Shown here one piece after another: positions 46,943 through 60,026 of a stretch of DNA of 64,000 bases. The position numbers were made by a program, and so were the translations under genes. The notes below the pieces were generated by a model. It did no database searches. It was not told the origin of the DNA and worked only from the letters and a program-made list of their open reading frames with translations. The stretch spans positions 496,001 through 560,000 of the forward strand of contig CM030709.1 in assembly GCA_017979445.1 (NCBI GenBank), read 5' to 3'. Positions within the stretch are counted from its first letter, which is position 1. Every line of letters starts with the position of its first letter. This DNA comes from Akebia trifoliata (Eukaryota > Streptophyta > Magnoliopsida > Ranunculales > Lardizabalaceae).

Positions 46943-49229
46943 TAATTGAGATATTTTACAACAACAAAAAAAAAAAAAAACCAAAATTCTATTTTACCCG
47001 AACGTTTCCAATGCTGAAATTCGACATCTTAGATGATCGGAAATCTTCTTCATGTCATCGACATACTGGAGGGGGTGAGTGAATTTGGATTTGGAAGACT
47101 TAAGGCTACTGTTATCTTTGGAGATGGTAAGGGGGCACGCTTAGACACAGTGAAAGTAAGATTGATTTGTGTCAAGGTTGGTTTCTTTTCATTTCAATAC
47201 ATACTATTAATCGATAAGACATTTGGGTTAGCTTTTAAGTTTAAAAACCAAAGTAGAGGAGAGGTGTACAAGAGAATTTTTATTATGGTACCTGATACCT
47301 CCTAATCATCATTAGTGTTTTAAAAAAATGCTTATTCTAAGCACCTAATCCCCTCTCCCCACCCTAATTCCCTTGTATAATTGACATAATTCTGTCTTGA
47401 TTTCAGTTATGTGGAGTGTCGAATACCACGATCAATATGAACGGTCTAGATTGAATTGTAATTGATTCGCTGCCATTGTCTCATTCGACCTTATGTTACT
47501 TTTGCCATCATAGTAGGCAGATAAACACAATAATTACAAAAAAGAAACATGTATGCCCCCTCATTCTTGTAAAATATCTTTCTTACCTATCTTTTTTAAT
47601 TGGGCTTTATCTTTTGATCTGGCCCAATAGTAGTTTTGATATCTAAAGTGAATAATTCAATGACTTCGATTTTTTTTTTTTTTTTTAATAAAATACTAAG
47701 AAGGTATGTTTATCGCATTGAGATCTTTTTGAGTTTTGTGGGTGACCCACCAATTTGAAAACATGTAAAGAAGACAGATATACACGTAGATAACGTCCAT
47801 AAGTTTGTGGTTTCGTGGCCATGAAAGTCCTAGAAGGAGCGCTTCTGTCTAAATTACACATGTCACTATTAGTGGACCCTCGGTCATTTAAATCATTCAA
47901 GTTCCATCTGAATCCCTACTCTTCACCTACCTTACTAAATTCACATTAAATGGTTTAATAAATAGGTAGGGTAGAGAATGAAAATTGTTGGAACAACTTC
48001 AGATACATTTATTATGTTATATATATAACTACTCTAGCTGAACCAATCCCTGGGGTTAGCTTAGGGTTGTTAATTGATCGGGTCCAGATCAGATCGGATT
48101 GATTTAGTATCAATCCAATAAGGATCATCCAATAAGTGTCAGAATGGATTTTATAAGATCTTAATATTAGAATTCAAACCTGATCCAATAACAATCGAAT
48201 TGAGTTCGAATTGGTACATCAAACCTAATTTGATATACAAAATTTAAATAAATTTAAACATTGTATAGGATCGGGTCTTTATTAGATTGGGACAGGGTCA
48301 ATCCAGATCCAATCTATAAAATATCATATCAGAACCTTATCAGATTGGATCCATATCTAAAATCAAATCATCGATCCAAATCCAAACTTATCGAATAAAA
48401 ATGAATCATATTTTGGGTCTGATCCTACCTTAGCCCGATCCACTTGCCTGGCCGCTGCAACAGTCAGCTCCAACCTCAAGAGTTACCATGTTAAACTAGA
48501 GATCAATAACCCGACCCAGCTTTCCCGCCCAAGGATGAAGTAACATGGCCATCACAAAAGCATAAATCATCTTCTTAGGATGCAATATGGTTCACTCATT
48601 AGTGTCTTTTGCATCCAAGCCCCACACTAATGTTAGTGCCGTGACCATTATCTGCCAATGTTGTCCCAGCTCTCATCATTCTTCTATCACATCAGCTCAC
48701 TATGTCATGAAGTCACATATGTAAATCTACAAGTTCCCATAAGAGAACTTACATATAGGCTAAAGGGTGTGTTCCATTGCCGAAAATAAATTAATTCAAT
48801 GGAAAAAGAAATAATATACTAGTGTTCTTTTTAAGGTGATTTATTGGTGTTTGATTTGTTGTTTGCTAGGAAAAAATAATTCACTTATTTTGGGTATCCC
48901 TATACCCTTTGAGTGAGACTAATCCCAGGGTCACACACACCACCCTCTCAAAAAATCCTACATACAATTGATTGAGTCGAGGTTCAACTGGACCTAAAGA
49001 ATGGCTCCAGAATTCATAGTTTCGAAACACTTAACCTATCCTTCTTGAAGAGGTTATCTAGGCTTGGCTTGCCACTAGGCCAACCCCTTGGGGTTTGTTT
49101 GCAAGAAAATTGATTTGTCATGAGAATGTGATTTTCCCATCCCTTACAAAAATGATCTTTATTTAAAACAAAAAATTAATTAATTAATTAATTAATTAAA
49201 GTTGGGCTCGCTCCTATATGTATGACCAC

Positions 49230-50290
49230 CATTGAGTTCAAATCAAAATCCAATTTTACACTTTAAAATGAGACCGAGTAGCCTTACTAAGTTAGTAATG
49301 ACTTCACCCTTGCTAAGAGTCCTTGAGCTCACCTTGTGACATAAAAAACATGATCTAATATTTCAGGATTGTAGAGGATAAAATTCTATGAACTTTGAAT
49401 AAAGTAAAATTCAAAAAAAAATTATTTTTCACCATTGAATTTTATGTTAAATTTTGGAGTTAGGTGGAAGTTTGCCATTCACTTTATTTACCCCCCTCTC
49501 TCTCAAAAAAAATATATATATATATGGATCTCACTTTTTCAATGAAATTCAAAGAGTTGTGGTATTGAATTGATAATGTGGTAATCTATTTGAGTGAAAC
49601 GACCCTTTGTAAGGCTTAAAATCTTTACCTAGTTAGTAAGGAAAATGTTTTTTTTTTTTTTTTTAATTATATATCGAGAAGATTTTCCATGGATTTTCAA
49701 AATAATGGAACTTAAAAATTAGAAATAATTCCCAAAACAGAGCATAAAAATTGATTGATTTTAAAAAGTGTGCACCATTTAAATTAATTTTGAAAATGGT
49801 AAATTAATATTTTCAAAAATAAGTTTTTTATATCAGATCAGTAAAAATTAAAATGAATAGTATTTTGATAATTTTTCATACCCAAAATACCTTTTTTTTA
49901 AAAACACTTTCCTTACTACCTTAGTAACATTTTAAACTTTATTGAGGGTTGTTTTGCTCAAATGGATTTCCACAACAGTAATCTTATACCTCAGCCTTCT
50001 AAATTTCATTAAAAAACTAAGTTTAAAAAAAAAAAAAAACAATTTCTTTTGAGCTTTATCCAAGTTTTTGAAAATAGACGGTTATCAAAATCCCAAATTG
50101 AAAATTAAAATTCAATAATGAAAAATTATCAAAACACTATTCATTTTTATTTTTATTGATTTGGTAAAAAACCTTATTTCTGAAAACCATAATTGACCAT
50201 GTTCAATATTAATTTCAATAATGTATCATTTCAGGAATTAATCAATTTTTGGTGCATGTTTTGATAAATTAACCTTAAAATTATTGCTCA
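49230..50290. repeat. Large foldback of dispersed repeat family D, copy 3
   Basis: The left half (GAGCTCACCTTGTGACAT, CACCATTGAATTTTATG, GTAAGGCTTAAAATCTTTAC) recurs inverted in the right half (CTTACTACCTTAGTAACATT, GGGTTGTTTTGCTCAAATGG, AAAATTAAAATTCAATAATG). Arms of some 450 bp meet near 49790. It explains the other linear copies as half elements. Confidence 0.55.
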
Positions 50291-51725
50291 TTCCTGTGAG
50301 AAAGACTTAAATCCAAGCCTCGAGACAGGACAAGGCCTTCTACAAAAGCCTATAAAACAAATCTTTTTCATTTTTTTTTACTTTCCTTTCTTGATCAAAC
50401 TCAAGTCTAAAGAAGAAAAAACACATCTGACTTTAAGAGGAAATATAATCATAAGCCCTTCTCCATGTATCACGCAACCTTCTCAAACAATCAAGCTGAA
50501 AATCATGAAAGAAGAAATATCAAGAGCATAAGCTCATCATTGCATGCTTGAGCCATCCCGACGAGGTTATAATTGGCCGTAATATATCATTTAATCTAAT
50601 TAGTCAGTAATAGTAATAGATGATGCATCAGAGAAAATATTTAATTGTCGATTTGGATTATACGTTCGTTCTAAATCCTGTGACTGAAAATGATTTGGTT
50701 TCAATGGAGAAATCAATTGTATTATTGATTAATTGGTTTGTCATCGACGCCCATGTCCTATGTACACGACCCGAAAAAAGACAGGCAACTCAAGATAATT
50801 TCCTACGCAAATCCTAGATGTAATCGTTGCTTGTACACAACCATAAAAATCCCAACTTTTCAACAAAAAAATAATAATAAATCAGAATTAATCTGCAGCT
50901 CCTTCAAGTAGAAATTCAATCCAGATTAGTTCACAAAATTTGAAAAAATCTTATATATATTGAAAATATCATATACTTTGCCAATTAATATAAGAAATAT
51001 CATGTGAAATATATGATATAATATATCTTAGTTTAATAAATGAATTATAAATTCTATATTTTTAATAATTTAAAATATTTATTTTAAAATTTCCTTGTTT
51101 TTTCTAGTAAGTGTCAGTTTTTTTTTTTTTTTCATGACTGAATTATTTTCAAACAATTAAAAATATAGAATATATTTTAACACAAATCTCGGAGATACTT
51201 ATCTCAAGGATAAACCTCAATCATTATATTTATGTTCAAAGGGTTGAGATCATGTGTTTTTTTCATGAGTCATTTTTAGGAATCAAGGGATCCTGACCCT
51301 ATATATTTGAATCAGGATATTCACGCCTCTTAGAGCACCAAACTGATCCTTTTAGCACTTTCAACCCCCTCTTCCCACACATACCAAGTAATTTTTGAGA
51401 TAAATCCTTGACAGTGGTCCCTTAAGAGGAATTCGAACTCAACACCTCTGGTTCTTAAGGTGTGTTATTGGCCATCTCACCCACCCTACCTTAGATGGTT
51501 TGAAACATTGAATGTTGACCGTTGTGCCTATTGAAGCCCTCAATTTGAGGATCAGTGCTATTTTTGAGTTGCTATCTTATGGGTAATTTAGAAGTAGGTC
51601 CATAAAGACAAAGTGTATCAAATTAGGGACTGAGCCCATGGAAAAAAAAAAAAAAACTCATAATTTGCTTCAATCACTTGGCGATATAATTAGTCGAGAA
51701 ATTTTTTGTTCATAAAAAACTCAAA

Positions 51726-51880
51726 GAGTAATGCTGGGGTGACACAGGGATTTACTATGATTCTTACATTTCTGACGTGGAGGTCGTCACATAATCAAAC
51801 ATGCTTTTTACTAGTATCTTGATGAAAGACATCTATGACTATCACATCAATACAGTGAGAATCACAATGAGAAATAAAGT
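51726..51880. mobile_element. Foldback MITE, same family as 12760-13106
   Basis: Starts GAGTAATGCTGGGGTGACAC and continues GGATTTACTATGATTC, the near-exact inverse of the block at 12812-12872. The other arm (ATACAGTGAGAATCACAATG) ends near 51870. Confidence 0.6.
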
Positions 51881-53205
51881 CCTCCGAGGATTTTTCAAAT
51901 TCAAATCCAATGTTTCACACAAACAATCACAGGACCCCTCATGCATTGATGGTATTCCCAATTTACTAAAACACCCACGTTAGGTATGCCTTCAGAAAGA
52001 GGGGAATGTGAAAGAATTTGATTTGTGATTAAGAAACGAAATTCTCTATCATCATTAAGTGAATAAATTGTTTAAAACAAGTATCAATATGATCGAAAAC
52101 CCCCAAACCCTTCAAAATTGAGAGAATCTCCCGAAAGTACAAATATAATTATGGATAGCAAATTTCAATCTCCAAACCTTAAAAATGCTGCGGTGGACAT
52201 ACTTTAAGGCCCACTAGATTTTAGGCCCACCGGATGGTACTGAAGACGCTACATATAAAATTTGCTCAATCACGATTTAGAAACAGTTGATCAGTAATTG
52301 TATTTGTTCGATTGGTCATTTATTGATTTATGAAATCGAAAGGTTGTAATAGTGTCAACCCTATTTTCTTTTAAGAAGTGGACCAATCATTCGATCTAAA
52401 AGCAATTTTCTTTTAGAGGTTGTATGTATTGGCACCCCATATTTTACGATCTGCATCCCAATTCCTTATTTAAATTATTTATTTATCAAACCAAATAACT
52501 ACTTTCATTAATTGAGAGAAATTCCATTAACACACCACGTTTTACTTATAAAACATCAATCAATATCTAAACAATTTCAAAAGAATTAACCTAACTCACG
52601 GAAAGAAGGACGGATCCCTAGTTAACATGCTTTCATTTTCATCCCATCTCAGCCGTGGACATGATGATATTGATTGTTTTGTTCTTTTTTAATTCTTATT
52701 GGTAGAGTACATAAATGGGATGAGGACTTGAAGACCATTATGTCATGTCATCATGACAGATGACGTGACATGACTTGAGGAGACCATATAAACTCATGAA
52801 ATAGGGGAAGTGTGACTTCCAAGTCAATAAATCATCTCGCTCATCAACAGTACTGGATAGATCTCACCCTTCTTTTTTATCTTTTTTTTTTTTTTACGTC
52901 CATTGATTTGTCTGGACTCGAGAGGGTCCACATAAATGAAGAGTGATCCACATAATTGAATATAACAGATATTGAACAGCAAACGCATATAATTAATATT
53001 AAGATATATGGTGATATTTCATAAGACCACCACCAAACCAAACGATTACACAAAAGAAGAAATTACAAAAGAGGGGGGCGCATCCGAGGCACACTATTAG
53101 GCACATAACCTAACAGGTACCATAAACCCACCTTAATTATTTCCACATTATTACTTATTTTATTAAACCCTACATAGTTAACTATCTCATCCGTATCATG
53201 AAACC

Positions 53206-53661
53206 TCACTTCACCCTGCATCACAACAAAACAAAACCCAAAGTTAAAAAAATAAAAAATAATAATTAAAGCTAATTAAAAAAGTAAATTAAGATGAGAA
53301 ATATTGGAGAAGTATACTTGGAGCAGTCAGTGGCGGGGCTGATCTTGTAAGGGATGGAAACCCCACACTTTCCAGGAAGAGCGCTGGCAAAACCTGGATT
53401 GATACCAGCGTTTGAAGCTGCAGCTTGCTTCAAGCACGTGCAAGCGGTCTGACGGTCTGGTGTGGTCTTAGCTGCACTATAGAGAGCCTTCACCCCACCG
53501 CAACATGGAGGTGGGACTGCACCACCACCTCGCAAGTAGGGGAGACAGGGCGTAAGTTTCGACAGTACAAAACCGCATGTTATGACTGCTTCGGCACTTG
53601 GTGCACTCACCACAATGCACGCCAGCACCACACATGCAAACTTCAACGCTATGGAGGCCAT
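53206..53661 (-). CDS. Non-specific lipid transfer protein, type 1 (nsLTP1)
   Basis: Small secreted apoplastic protein that carries lipids for cutin or wax deposition and defence (family knowledge). Exon 1 is 53661-53318; exon 2 supplies only ten bases (53215-53206), restoring the standard ending TDCSKVK; 117 residues. Signal peptide 1-25 (cleavage after AEA), mature part about 92 residues. The eight-Cys motif is complete: Cys29, Cys39, Cys53-Cys54, Cys74-x-Cys76, Cys99, Cys113. The two family pentapeptides are present: TTPDR at 66-70 and PYKIS at 104-108. If the short intron is not spliced, the frame reads on into a hydrophobic, unnatural tail, so the splice is well supported. A TATA box at 53783-53776 predicts a leader near 90 nt. 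Confidence 0.95.
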
Positions 53662-53775
53662 TTCTTTCTTTCTTCTCTGTATGTAAAATCTAAAATGAAA
53701 TGTACTACTAACTCAGTTAACTCTTATAACTCTTTAGTGGGTGTGTGTGTGTGTCTCATCCTATCTTGTGTTGAG

Positions 53776-53783
53776 TTTATATA
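53776..53783 (-). promoter_or_regulatory. Putative TATA box of the nsLTP gene
   Basis: TATATAAA on the minus strand, about 115 bp before the ATG. A GT repeat (about 53738-53755) lies between it and the leader, at the expected transcription start. Confidence 0.55.
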
Positions 53784-54454
53784 GAGAGAGATTCAAGGAG
53801 AAGAGAACAGGTGGTGGTTGGATTCTTTATTGAGGGCTTTTAATCTTCTAGGCTTCTAAGGTCAAATTTTGCGGAGTTTCTTTAGGGATACAAAACGTTG
53901 TTGGACGCTTTTCTACACAGCGACCAATATGAAAGTGACGTATGGAAAGTTAAGATTAATGGATCCACTATGGCCGTCCTCTTTCTTACTTAGGGTACAC
54001 TTGGCATTAATTTATTAGTCATTATACGCCTTTGTGTCAGACGAAATTGGACACAAGATAGCGGATACTACTATTAAGTTGAGCCTTGAGAATTGAGAGA
54101 GTACCACGTCATCAAAACAATAAAATCTGTCCAATAGATTTGAAATTCGTTAACCATATTTTCAAACCAGTTCATTTATTTATTTTTTTTTGTTTTTACG
54201 AAAATAATTATGATCTAGACCAAGAATCGTTTAAAATTTTGAGATGTTATTAAAAAAAAAAAAAATTCTTCCAACATAGCACCTCTTCAACTAAGTGTTG
54301 CAAAGGATCTGCTCCTGCCAAGAGATGAGCCGAAAATGAAAAAGAGACTCTTAGATCAGATTGAAGCATGAACGAAAAAAACAAAATCTTTGAACCACTC
54401 TATAAGACGTGTAACCCATTTTGTTTTGGGTGTGGATCCTCTTAAGTATTTTTT

Positions 54455-54615
54455 TTTATATATATTTATAGGAGAATCACAAAGGACTAAACATATTGCC
54501 AACGTGTTTTGTCTTATAACTTAGAATGAGTTGATCTTTTGTAAGGTGATTTTCAAAAAATTAGTCAATCCCAAATTTATAATCCATATAAGACTAAATG
54601 TTTTGCCATTCAACC
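54455..54615. mobile_element. Decayed copy of the palindromic MITE found in the P450-A intron
   Basis: It shares CGTGTTTTGTCTTATA, GAGTTGATCTTTTGTAAGGT (compare GGGCTGATTTTTTGTGAGGA) and an inverse half ATCCATATAAGACTAAATG. It is also bordered by a TATATATATTTATA tract. Shorter and more diverged than the three copies at 25-26 kb. Confidence 0.55.
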
Positions 54616-56274
54616 CCACCCCTTAAATATATTTATGTAATTCTATATAGTAATTTTTCATAGTTGAGAGAATGCCACTTGGACAAAACATCAAAATCTT
54701 ATCATTGAAAATTAGGAGTTCAATGATGTACATTTTCAAAGTCTTATATCAAGTTAAAAGAAATTCATTTTTATTTTTATTTAAAAATAATAATAATAGG
54801 ATCTTCACCATCCTTAGACAGTTGATGAGGTGATAAGTTTTTTTCAGGGTGGTGTGCTGGCATGGATAGAGACCTATAGGGAATTACAAGAAAAAGAAAA
54901 GCATCTACCACAGAGGATCCGCTCCTTTTTCTAAAGGGTCTACAAACTACATTACAAGTTTTGATCATTCGATTCAAACATTGGCAATAATATATGGCCA
55001 TAAAGCACATTTTTACTGTGATAAGAAATTATAAGCAATCTCATAATTCTTTTAGATTGTGGGTCTAAGAATGGGTCGGGAATATATTTCGGTGACTAAA
55101 GCTTGAAGATTGATGTACCATTCTGCAGATGAATCCACAGCTCCATGTCTTAAGTCTTAACCAACGTTAATTGTGAATAAAAATTTCTAATACAGCGCAC
55201 GTAAGATAACATAATCTCATATTTAGCTGTCAAGACACCATATATATAATGCTCCATCATGAATTAATCTCGAAAGGGGGTCACTCTGAATCCCAGCTAG
55301 GTTTGAGCTTGAAATCTTGTTAGAATTTATCACATGTAAACATACATAATCCCGATTACCATCTGTTATTTAGTCAACTAGAAAAAGGGCTTTGGGCATC
55401 ACTTTTTATGTCTATAGGAGCGGTGTTTATTCTTCAGTTGAAAAATGTGTGTAAAGATGATTTTTTGACTTCAAATTTTTTAAAATCAATGTTTAAGGAT
55501 CAAGCATAAATCGGTATCCAAGGTTCTGCACTTTTTTCGCACGATCCCTTCATCCGCGAAACATGCAATTTAGATGTTAATTTTTTTTAAAATTGAAGTT
55601 TATTTAAAAAAAAAAAAAAAAAACTTATGCCCAATGTTTTTTTTTTTGTAATAGTAGTAGTATAACCACGTATGCACATTGAAAAATCGAGAGTAAGATA
55701 TTTTACATCTAAAGACAACTCCAAAATCTCACGTAATTAGAAGTTGGAGTCTGAATGGAGGCTACTAAGTATGCATGGATAGACGAGGATTTTGAAAGTT
55801 CAAGCTTGGAAGGACTCAGAGATTAAAATCTATGAAACGGTGAACATCGCAAGAAAAAGGTGCACAATATTCCATACTTTTTTACTATTACCTTGTTAAG
55901 ATTTTTTTTTTTTAAAGATAGTTTGCTAAAACTATTGTTAACTTGATCAATTGAGTGTTTTCTAATCCTCTAGGAAATACTGCTTGGGAGAATGTAAAGA
56001 AAGGACTGAAGGATGACAAGAAAATTACCTCCTTAATAATAATGTACTACAGATTCAGTAATTACATCCACAAGAAAGAATATTCTATACAAGTTATGAT
56101 CAAGAAATAAGCTAGAGTGATTATTTTCTTTATTTCAAATATACATATGAATAAAGTGATTGAGGGGGATGTTGTCCATTGAATAGAATATTAATAGCTA
56201 AAGTAGCGATGTGCTTTTAGAATATCATATGGTAGATATATGTATCAATCAAATTAAAAGAATAGGCGAGATCC

Positions 56275-56660
56275 TATACGGTGTCCCGTTCCTATAGAAA
56301 GGTTGAGACATAATTTGATTAGAAAATAAATACATTGAACTGCGTGAAAGTCTTGATTAGGTGCCCAATGTATTTTAAACTCCAAATACAACGAGCACAC
56401 ATTTGCTGTTAACAAATTTTTGTGCTTAGCTGATAAATCAATAGCATGACGCTACTTGTATTGAAAAAACACTTAAAATGGAAATTGTTGGTTGTTTAGA
56501 AAATTTTCATCCACGAACCAATCGCACGTACTTTTTTTTTGCAATACATGTGGCATCATGCCATTGGTTCATCAGCTTAACACAAATATTTGTTAACAAA
56601 AAATGCATACTCAAGTAAAATAATCATGTAGTCCCCTATCCTATTTTATAGGAATGGGAC
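56275..56660. mobile_element. Foldback element with long inverted arms
   Basis: Outer ends GTGTCCCGTTCCTATAG and TATAGGAATGGGACAAAG are inverse, as are inner blocks GCTGTTAACAAATTTTTGTG and CACAAATATTTGTTAACAAA, and CATGACGCTACTTGTATTG with CAATACATGTGGCATCATG. The arms meet near 56500. No target duplication found. Confidence 0.6.
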
Positions 56661-56739
56661 AAAGAATTGGATCTTGGATCTTAAAAGGAGAAAAAGAGAG
56701 ATTTATTGGGTAGACTTATGTGGTATAATTTTATTACAA

Positions 56740-57250
56740 AAGCTCTCTTACTTTATCTCGTGGGTTATTTGAGCAAATCTTACTTTATGAATCATGCTAT
56801 CATGACTAACTTAGTAAGATTTGAAATCTTACTAGGAATCTTTAGGCCCACATGTATTATTTATATAAAAAAATATTTTTGAACTTGATTGTAAATGTTG
56901 AAAATGATTGGCTATCGAACTCCCCAATTTAAAATTAAAATTCAACGGTGAAAATTAACTTCATCTTTTTTCTTCTTTTATTTTAATTCTTAAAATTTTG
57001 TTTTTTTATAATTCTATAACATCAAATAATATTTTTGGATGCCAAAAACTTATGTGGTTAGAATTTACTCCAAGGTATGTTAAGAAACAAGTTAAATATA
57101 TAAATTTAAATTTTATAACGTGAATCCCACTTCAATATCAACTCTTTAACAAACTTGATAAAGTGAGATTTGGTGAGTAACGAACTTTAAAGTTACTAGA
57201 ACTCTAAGAAAGATTTTTGTAATAAAAATGCATCAGTTGGATTTACCCAA
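56740..57250. repeat. Dispersed repeat family D, copy 4 (inverted)
   Basis: Contains ACTTAGTAAGATTTGAAATC, GTTGAAAATGATTGGCTATC, AAAATTAAAATTCAACGGTG and CAAATAATATTTTTGGATGC, the reverse-order counterparts of blocks in the copies at 36.8, 44.7 and 49.3 kb. Confidence 0.45.
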
Positions 57251-59178
57251 TAAATTTTTAAAGAAAAATTGTATAAGACCACAATGGGATTAAGTATGCT
57301 TTTGATTTCTACATCTTCCTCCACGTCCATACCATATGCTATAAGCCTATCCCTCACCCCACCCATAAAACCCTACACGCTCAATTCATTCACTTGTGAG
57401 AAGTTTGGCACCGACACTCCGACAGGCCAAATTCTAATATTAATGGCACCGACATTAACGATACGTGTCCACAGGATGATGATTTATCAAATTGATACAT
57501 ATTGTAAGGGACCACATGGGCTCTCAAAAGAACAAATATTATTTCGGGGCATGGGACATCATCTTACTCAGATTTCTGACTTAGCTCATTTAGTACGACT
57601 CTCTCAACCATTACTCTAGTTTCGTCCCTTTTTCTTTTTTTTTTTTTTTTTTTTAATTTAAAATCTCTCGCCCGATTCACCGACTAGTAGCAGAGCTACT
57701 TTTTGAGAAAAAGAAAAAATCTCCATCTTTCAATCCCAATCCGCATTCGCACATATCTCGAGGTAGCTCAACTTGCATGAGCTTTACTGAATTAGATATT
57801 GGTGTGGGGCCAGCCATAACATCAGTGGACCCAATATATAGACTGGTCTTCCATGTCCTGTATTATATATATAATCAGAAAAATCAAACACCTGGAGAGG
57901 AAATGGTTAGTACGATTGAAATAATTAATAAATAAATAAATGAATGATAAATCAGTAAGGTCAATTTTGTGGGCCACGCATAATGAATGTTATTGTCCCA
58001 CAAGTCTTATTTACCAGTGGAGACCCACTCACGTAACAAACGACATAAAGCTACGAAAATATCGAAATTAGATTTGCAGATAATAATACATTTGATACGT
58101 GGCAGAATACAAAATATTGCCAACTACATTATCGTCCGGCATTAAAGATGAGGTTGGTTGGTGGATGGTAGACACGTAAGTTGTAGGTAGAGCGGATGAA
58201 TTAATGACCACTCAATCAGGCGTCATTTCTTTACGCAGGAATGACTGAGAAACCCTACTTCCTACATCTCAAATCTTATTCAGCAATCATAAAATAGAGG
58301 TGTCCATCCCAGCCCAGCCCAGCCCAGCCCAACCAAGTTAAAAACAGATTAGGACCAACAAAGGTTTTGTGGACCGATCGTATTCAATAATTTTCAGCAC
58401 ATCAAATTCAGGTTGGGCTAGGGCGGGCTTTATGGTGCCCAGCCCGGCCAGGTTCCACTGCTATATATTATAGAAATGTTCATGAAATATTAATTAAATG
58501 AATATTATTTTTCTAATAAAAGTAAAATGCATTGCCTAATTATAATTTAACTCTCATTTATAATAATTATAGGTTTATAAGATGTTAATTTCAAATTCAA
58601 TTAGAAAATTTTCAAACACAAAAATTATTTGAAAAGTACATTTTTCATTAAAAATATTGAGTTCTGGTCATTTATATTTGCCCCAAACTTAACCCAAGAC
58701 AAGCCCGGGCCCATTAGGCTAAAGCTAGGGCTTAGTCAATTAAGGCCTGAATGGGTATACGGCTGGTCTAGGTAGAGTACGCTTCGTTATAGCCAAGTTA
58801 GGATTCTAACTAGCCTGGTCGAGCCCAAACCCGCTCATTGCCAGCCCAAGTCACAGATCTTTCATCTTTACTATTATAACGAGAGAAGGCGGAGTAGAAG
58901 TGGTTCCAAACCTGAGCCCCATAGACTCAAATTGACCTTGGGTTAAGTTTGGGCACAACTTGCTAGTGGTCGAACCTGGCTTTGGGCAAACATAATTTTT
59001 ACCGAACCAAATCAGGTTGGGTTCGGGCATAAATATCGGTTTGCCCAATTTGTCTGAACCCCCCGAACTTAATATAGTTATAGTTTAAAAATATTTTTAA
59101 ATATCTTTGTTTATTTCTCATTCACAACTCACATTTTAAACTTTGGTTAATCATCATCTTCTTTTCTCTTTTTTTCTT

Positions 59179-59300
59179 CTGAGAGTTGCTATTGTCACAC
59201 CATTTTTACTAATGCCACACCAATCGTGTGCAATTCTTTGATGATTTATATAGGAATTAGTGTGGCATTAGTAAAAGTTGGTGTGGCAATAGTAGCTCTC
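59179..59300. mobile_element. Short foldback MITE, 120 bp
   Basis: Left arm GAGAGTTGCTATTGTCACAC, then TTACTAATGCCACACCA; the right arm is the inverse, GTGTGGCATTAGTAAAAG then GTGTGGCAATAGTAGCTCTC. TTTTTTCTT stands on both sides, which would fit a 9-bp duplication but is low complexity. A similar end, GGGTGTCAATAGTAGCTC, is at 22572-22590. Confidence 0.65.
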
Positions 59301-59398
59301 TTTTTTCTTGACATTTACTTATAATTCTTGTATACGAGCATTGAAATAGACTTTTTAGGAAAAATAATTAGAAATTTATATATTTTTTTACATGGTAC

Positions 59399-60026
59399 TA
59401 GGGCTGCAACTTGGGTGAGTTAACCTGAATTCAACCTGATAGATGGGCGAGCCTGGGTTGAGTTAAGTAGAAGATGAGTTGAGCCCGGGTTAGAATATCT
59501 CAACCCGACCTCAATTTAGGTTGATGGTTTAGGCAACCCAACTCAACTCGAACCCGATGCTATATACTAATATATAAATATTTTATGATAGTTATAGATT
59601 TTCTATTTAGCATTTTTATTCCATCTTATTATTATGGTTTGTGGATAATTAAATATTACTAATGTGCGTTTGGTTTAGTGTGATTTGTCTAAATATTCTC
59701 TCAATGATGGAATTGAAAGTTCTATGTGATTTTATTTACTAGTGATTTGTTTTTAATAGTGTATTTCTTTTTTTTAAATATAAAATTTATTTTCTAATCA
59801 AAATGTAATTTGGATTTTTCAAAGAGCCCAACTCGACCAAACTGTCTGAAATTACCTAACTCGGGCTAACCTGAGCTCAACCCGATTTTAGAAGATCCAA
59901 CTCAGGTTGAGCTTGGATTAGTGAGCTTAGGTCCGATGGTCAGGTTGAGTTGAGCCCAGGTTGAAGGTTTTATTAGTTGGCTTTAGCCCAGATTTACCCT
60001 CTAATTAACCTGTGTTGCAGTCGTAA
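59399..60026. mobile_element. hAT-like element (GGGTTGAGTT-rich)
   Basis: Starts CTAGGGCTGCAACTTGGGTG and ends TGTGTTGCAGTCGTAA, an imperfect inverse. The interior is made of AACCCGA/TCGGGTT words around an AT-rich core. Termini match the GGGGTGCAAC-type ends of the element at 61306. Confidence 0.45.

Larger units (their letters stand above)
46943..53205. other. Intergenic, 6 kb without a gene
   Basis: It holds GATCC-rich hAT-like sequence (about 48060-48440, starting TTAGGGTTGTTAATTGATCG), a large foldback of repeat family D (49230-50290), a MITE copy (51726-51880) and AT-rich filler. The open frames at 47033-47305, 50620-50817 and 51801-51983 lack recognisable domains. Confidence 0.5.

Noticed and set aside
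47033..47305. 90-codon frame with a retropepsin-like look (KATVIFGDG...VKVRLICVK)
   Set aside because: No catalytic DTG/DSG motif and no flanking gag or RT; the similarity is too weak.
50620..50817. 65-codon frame with a MHQRKYLIVDLDYTFVL start, superficially HAD-like
   Set aside because: Too short, no further motifs, AT-rich context; chance is the best explanation.
57269..57619. 116-codon plus-strand frame
   Set aside because: No recognisable domain, Ser/Thr-rich low complexity, no splice or promoter signals.
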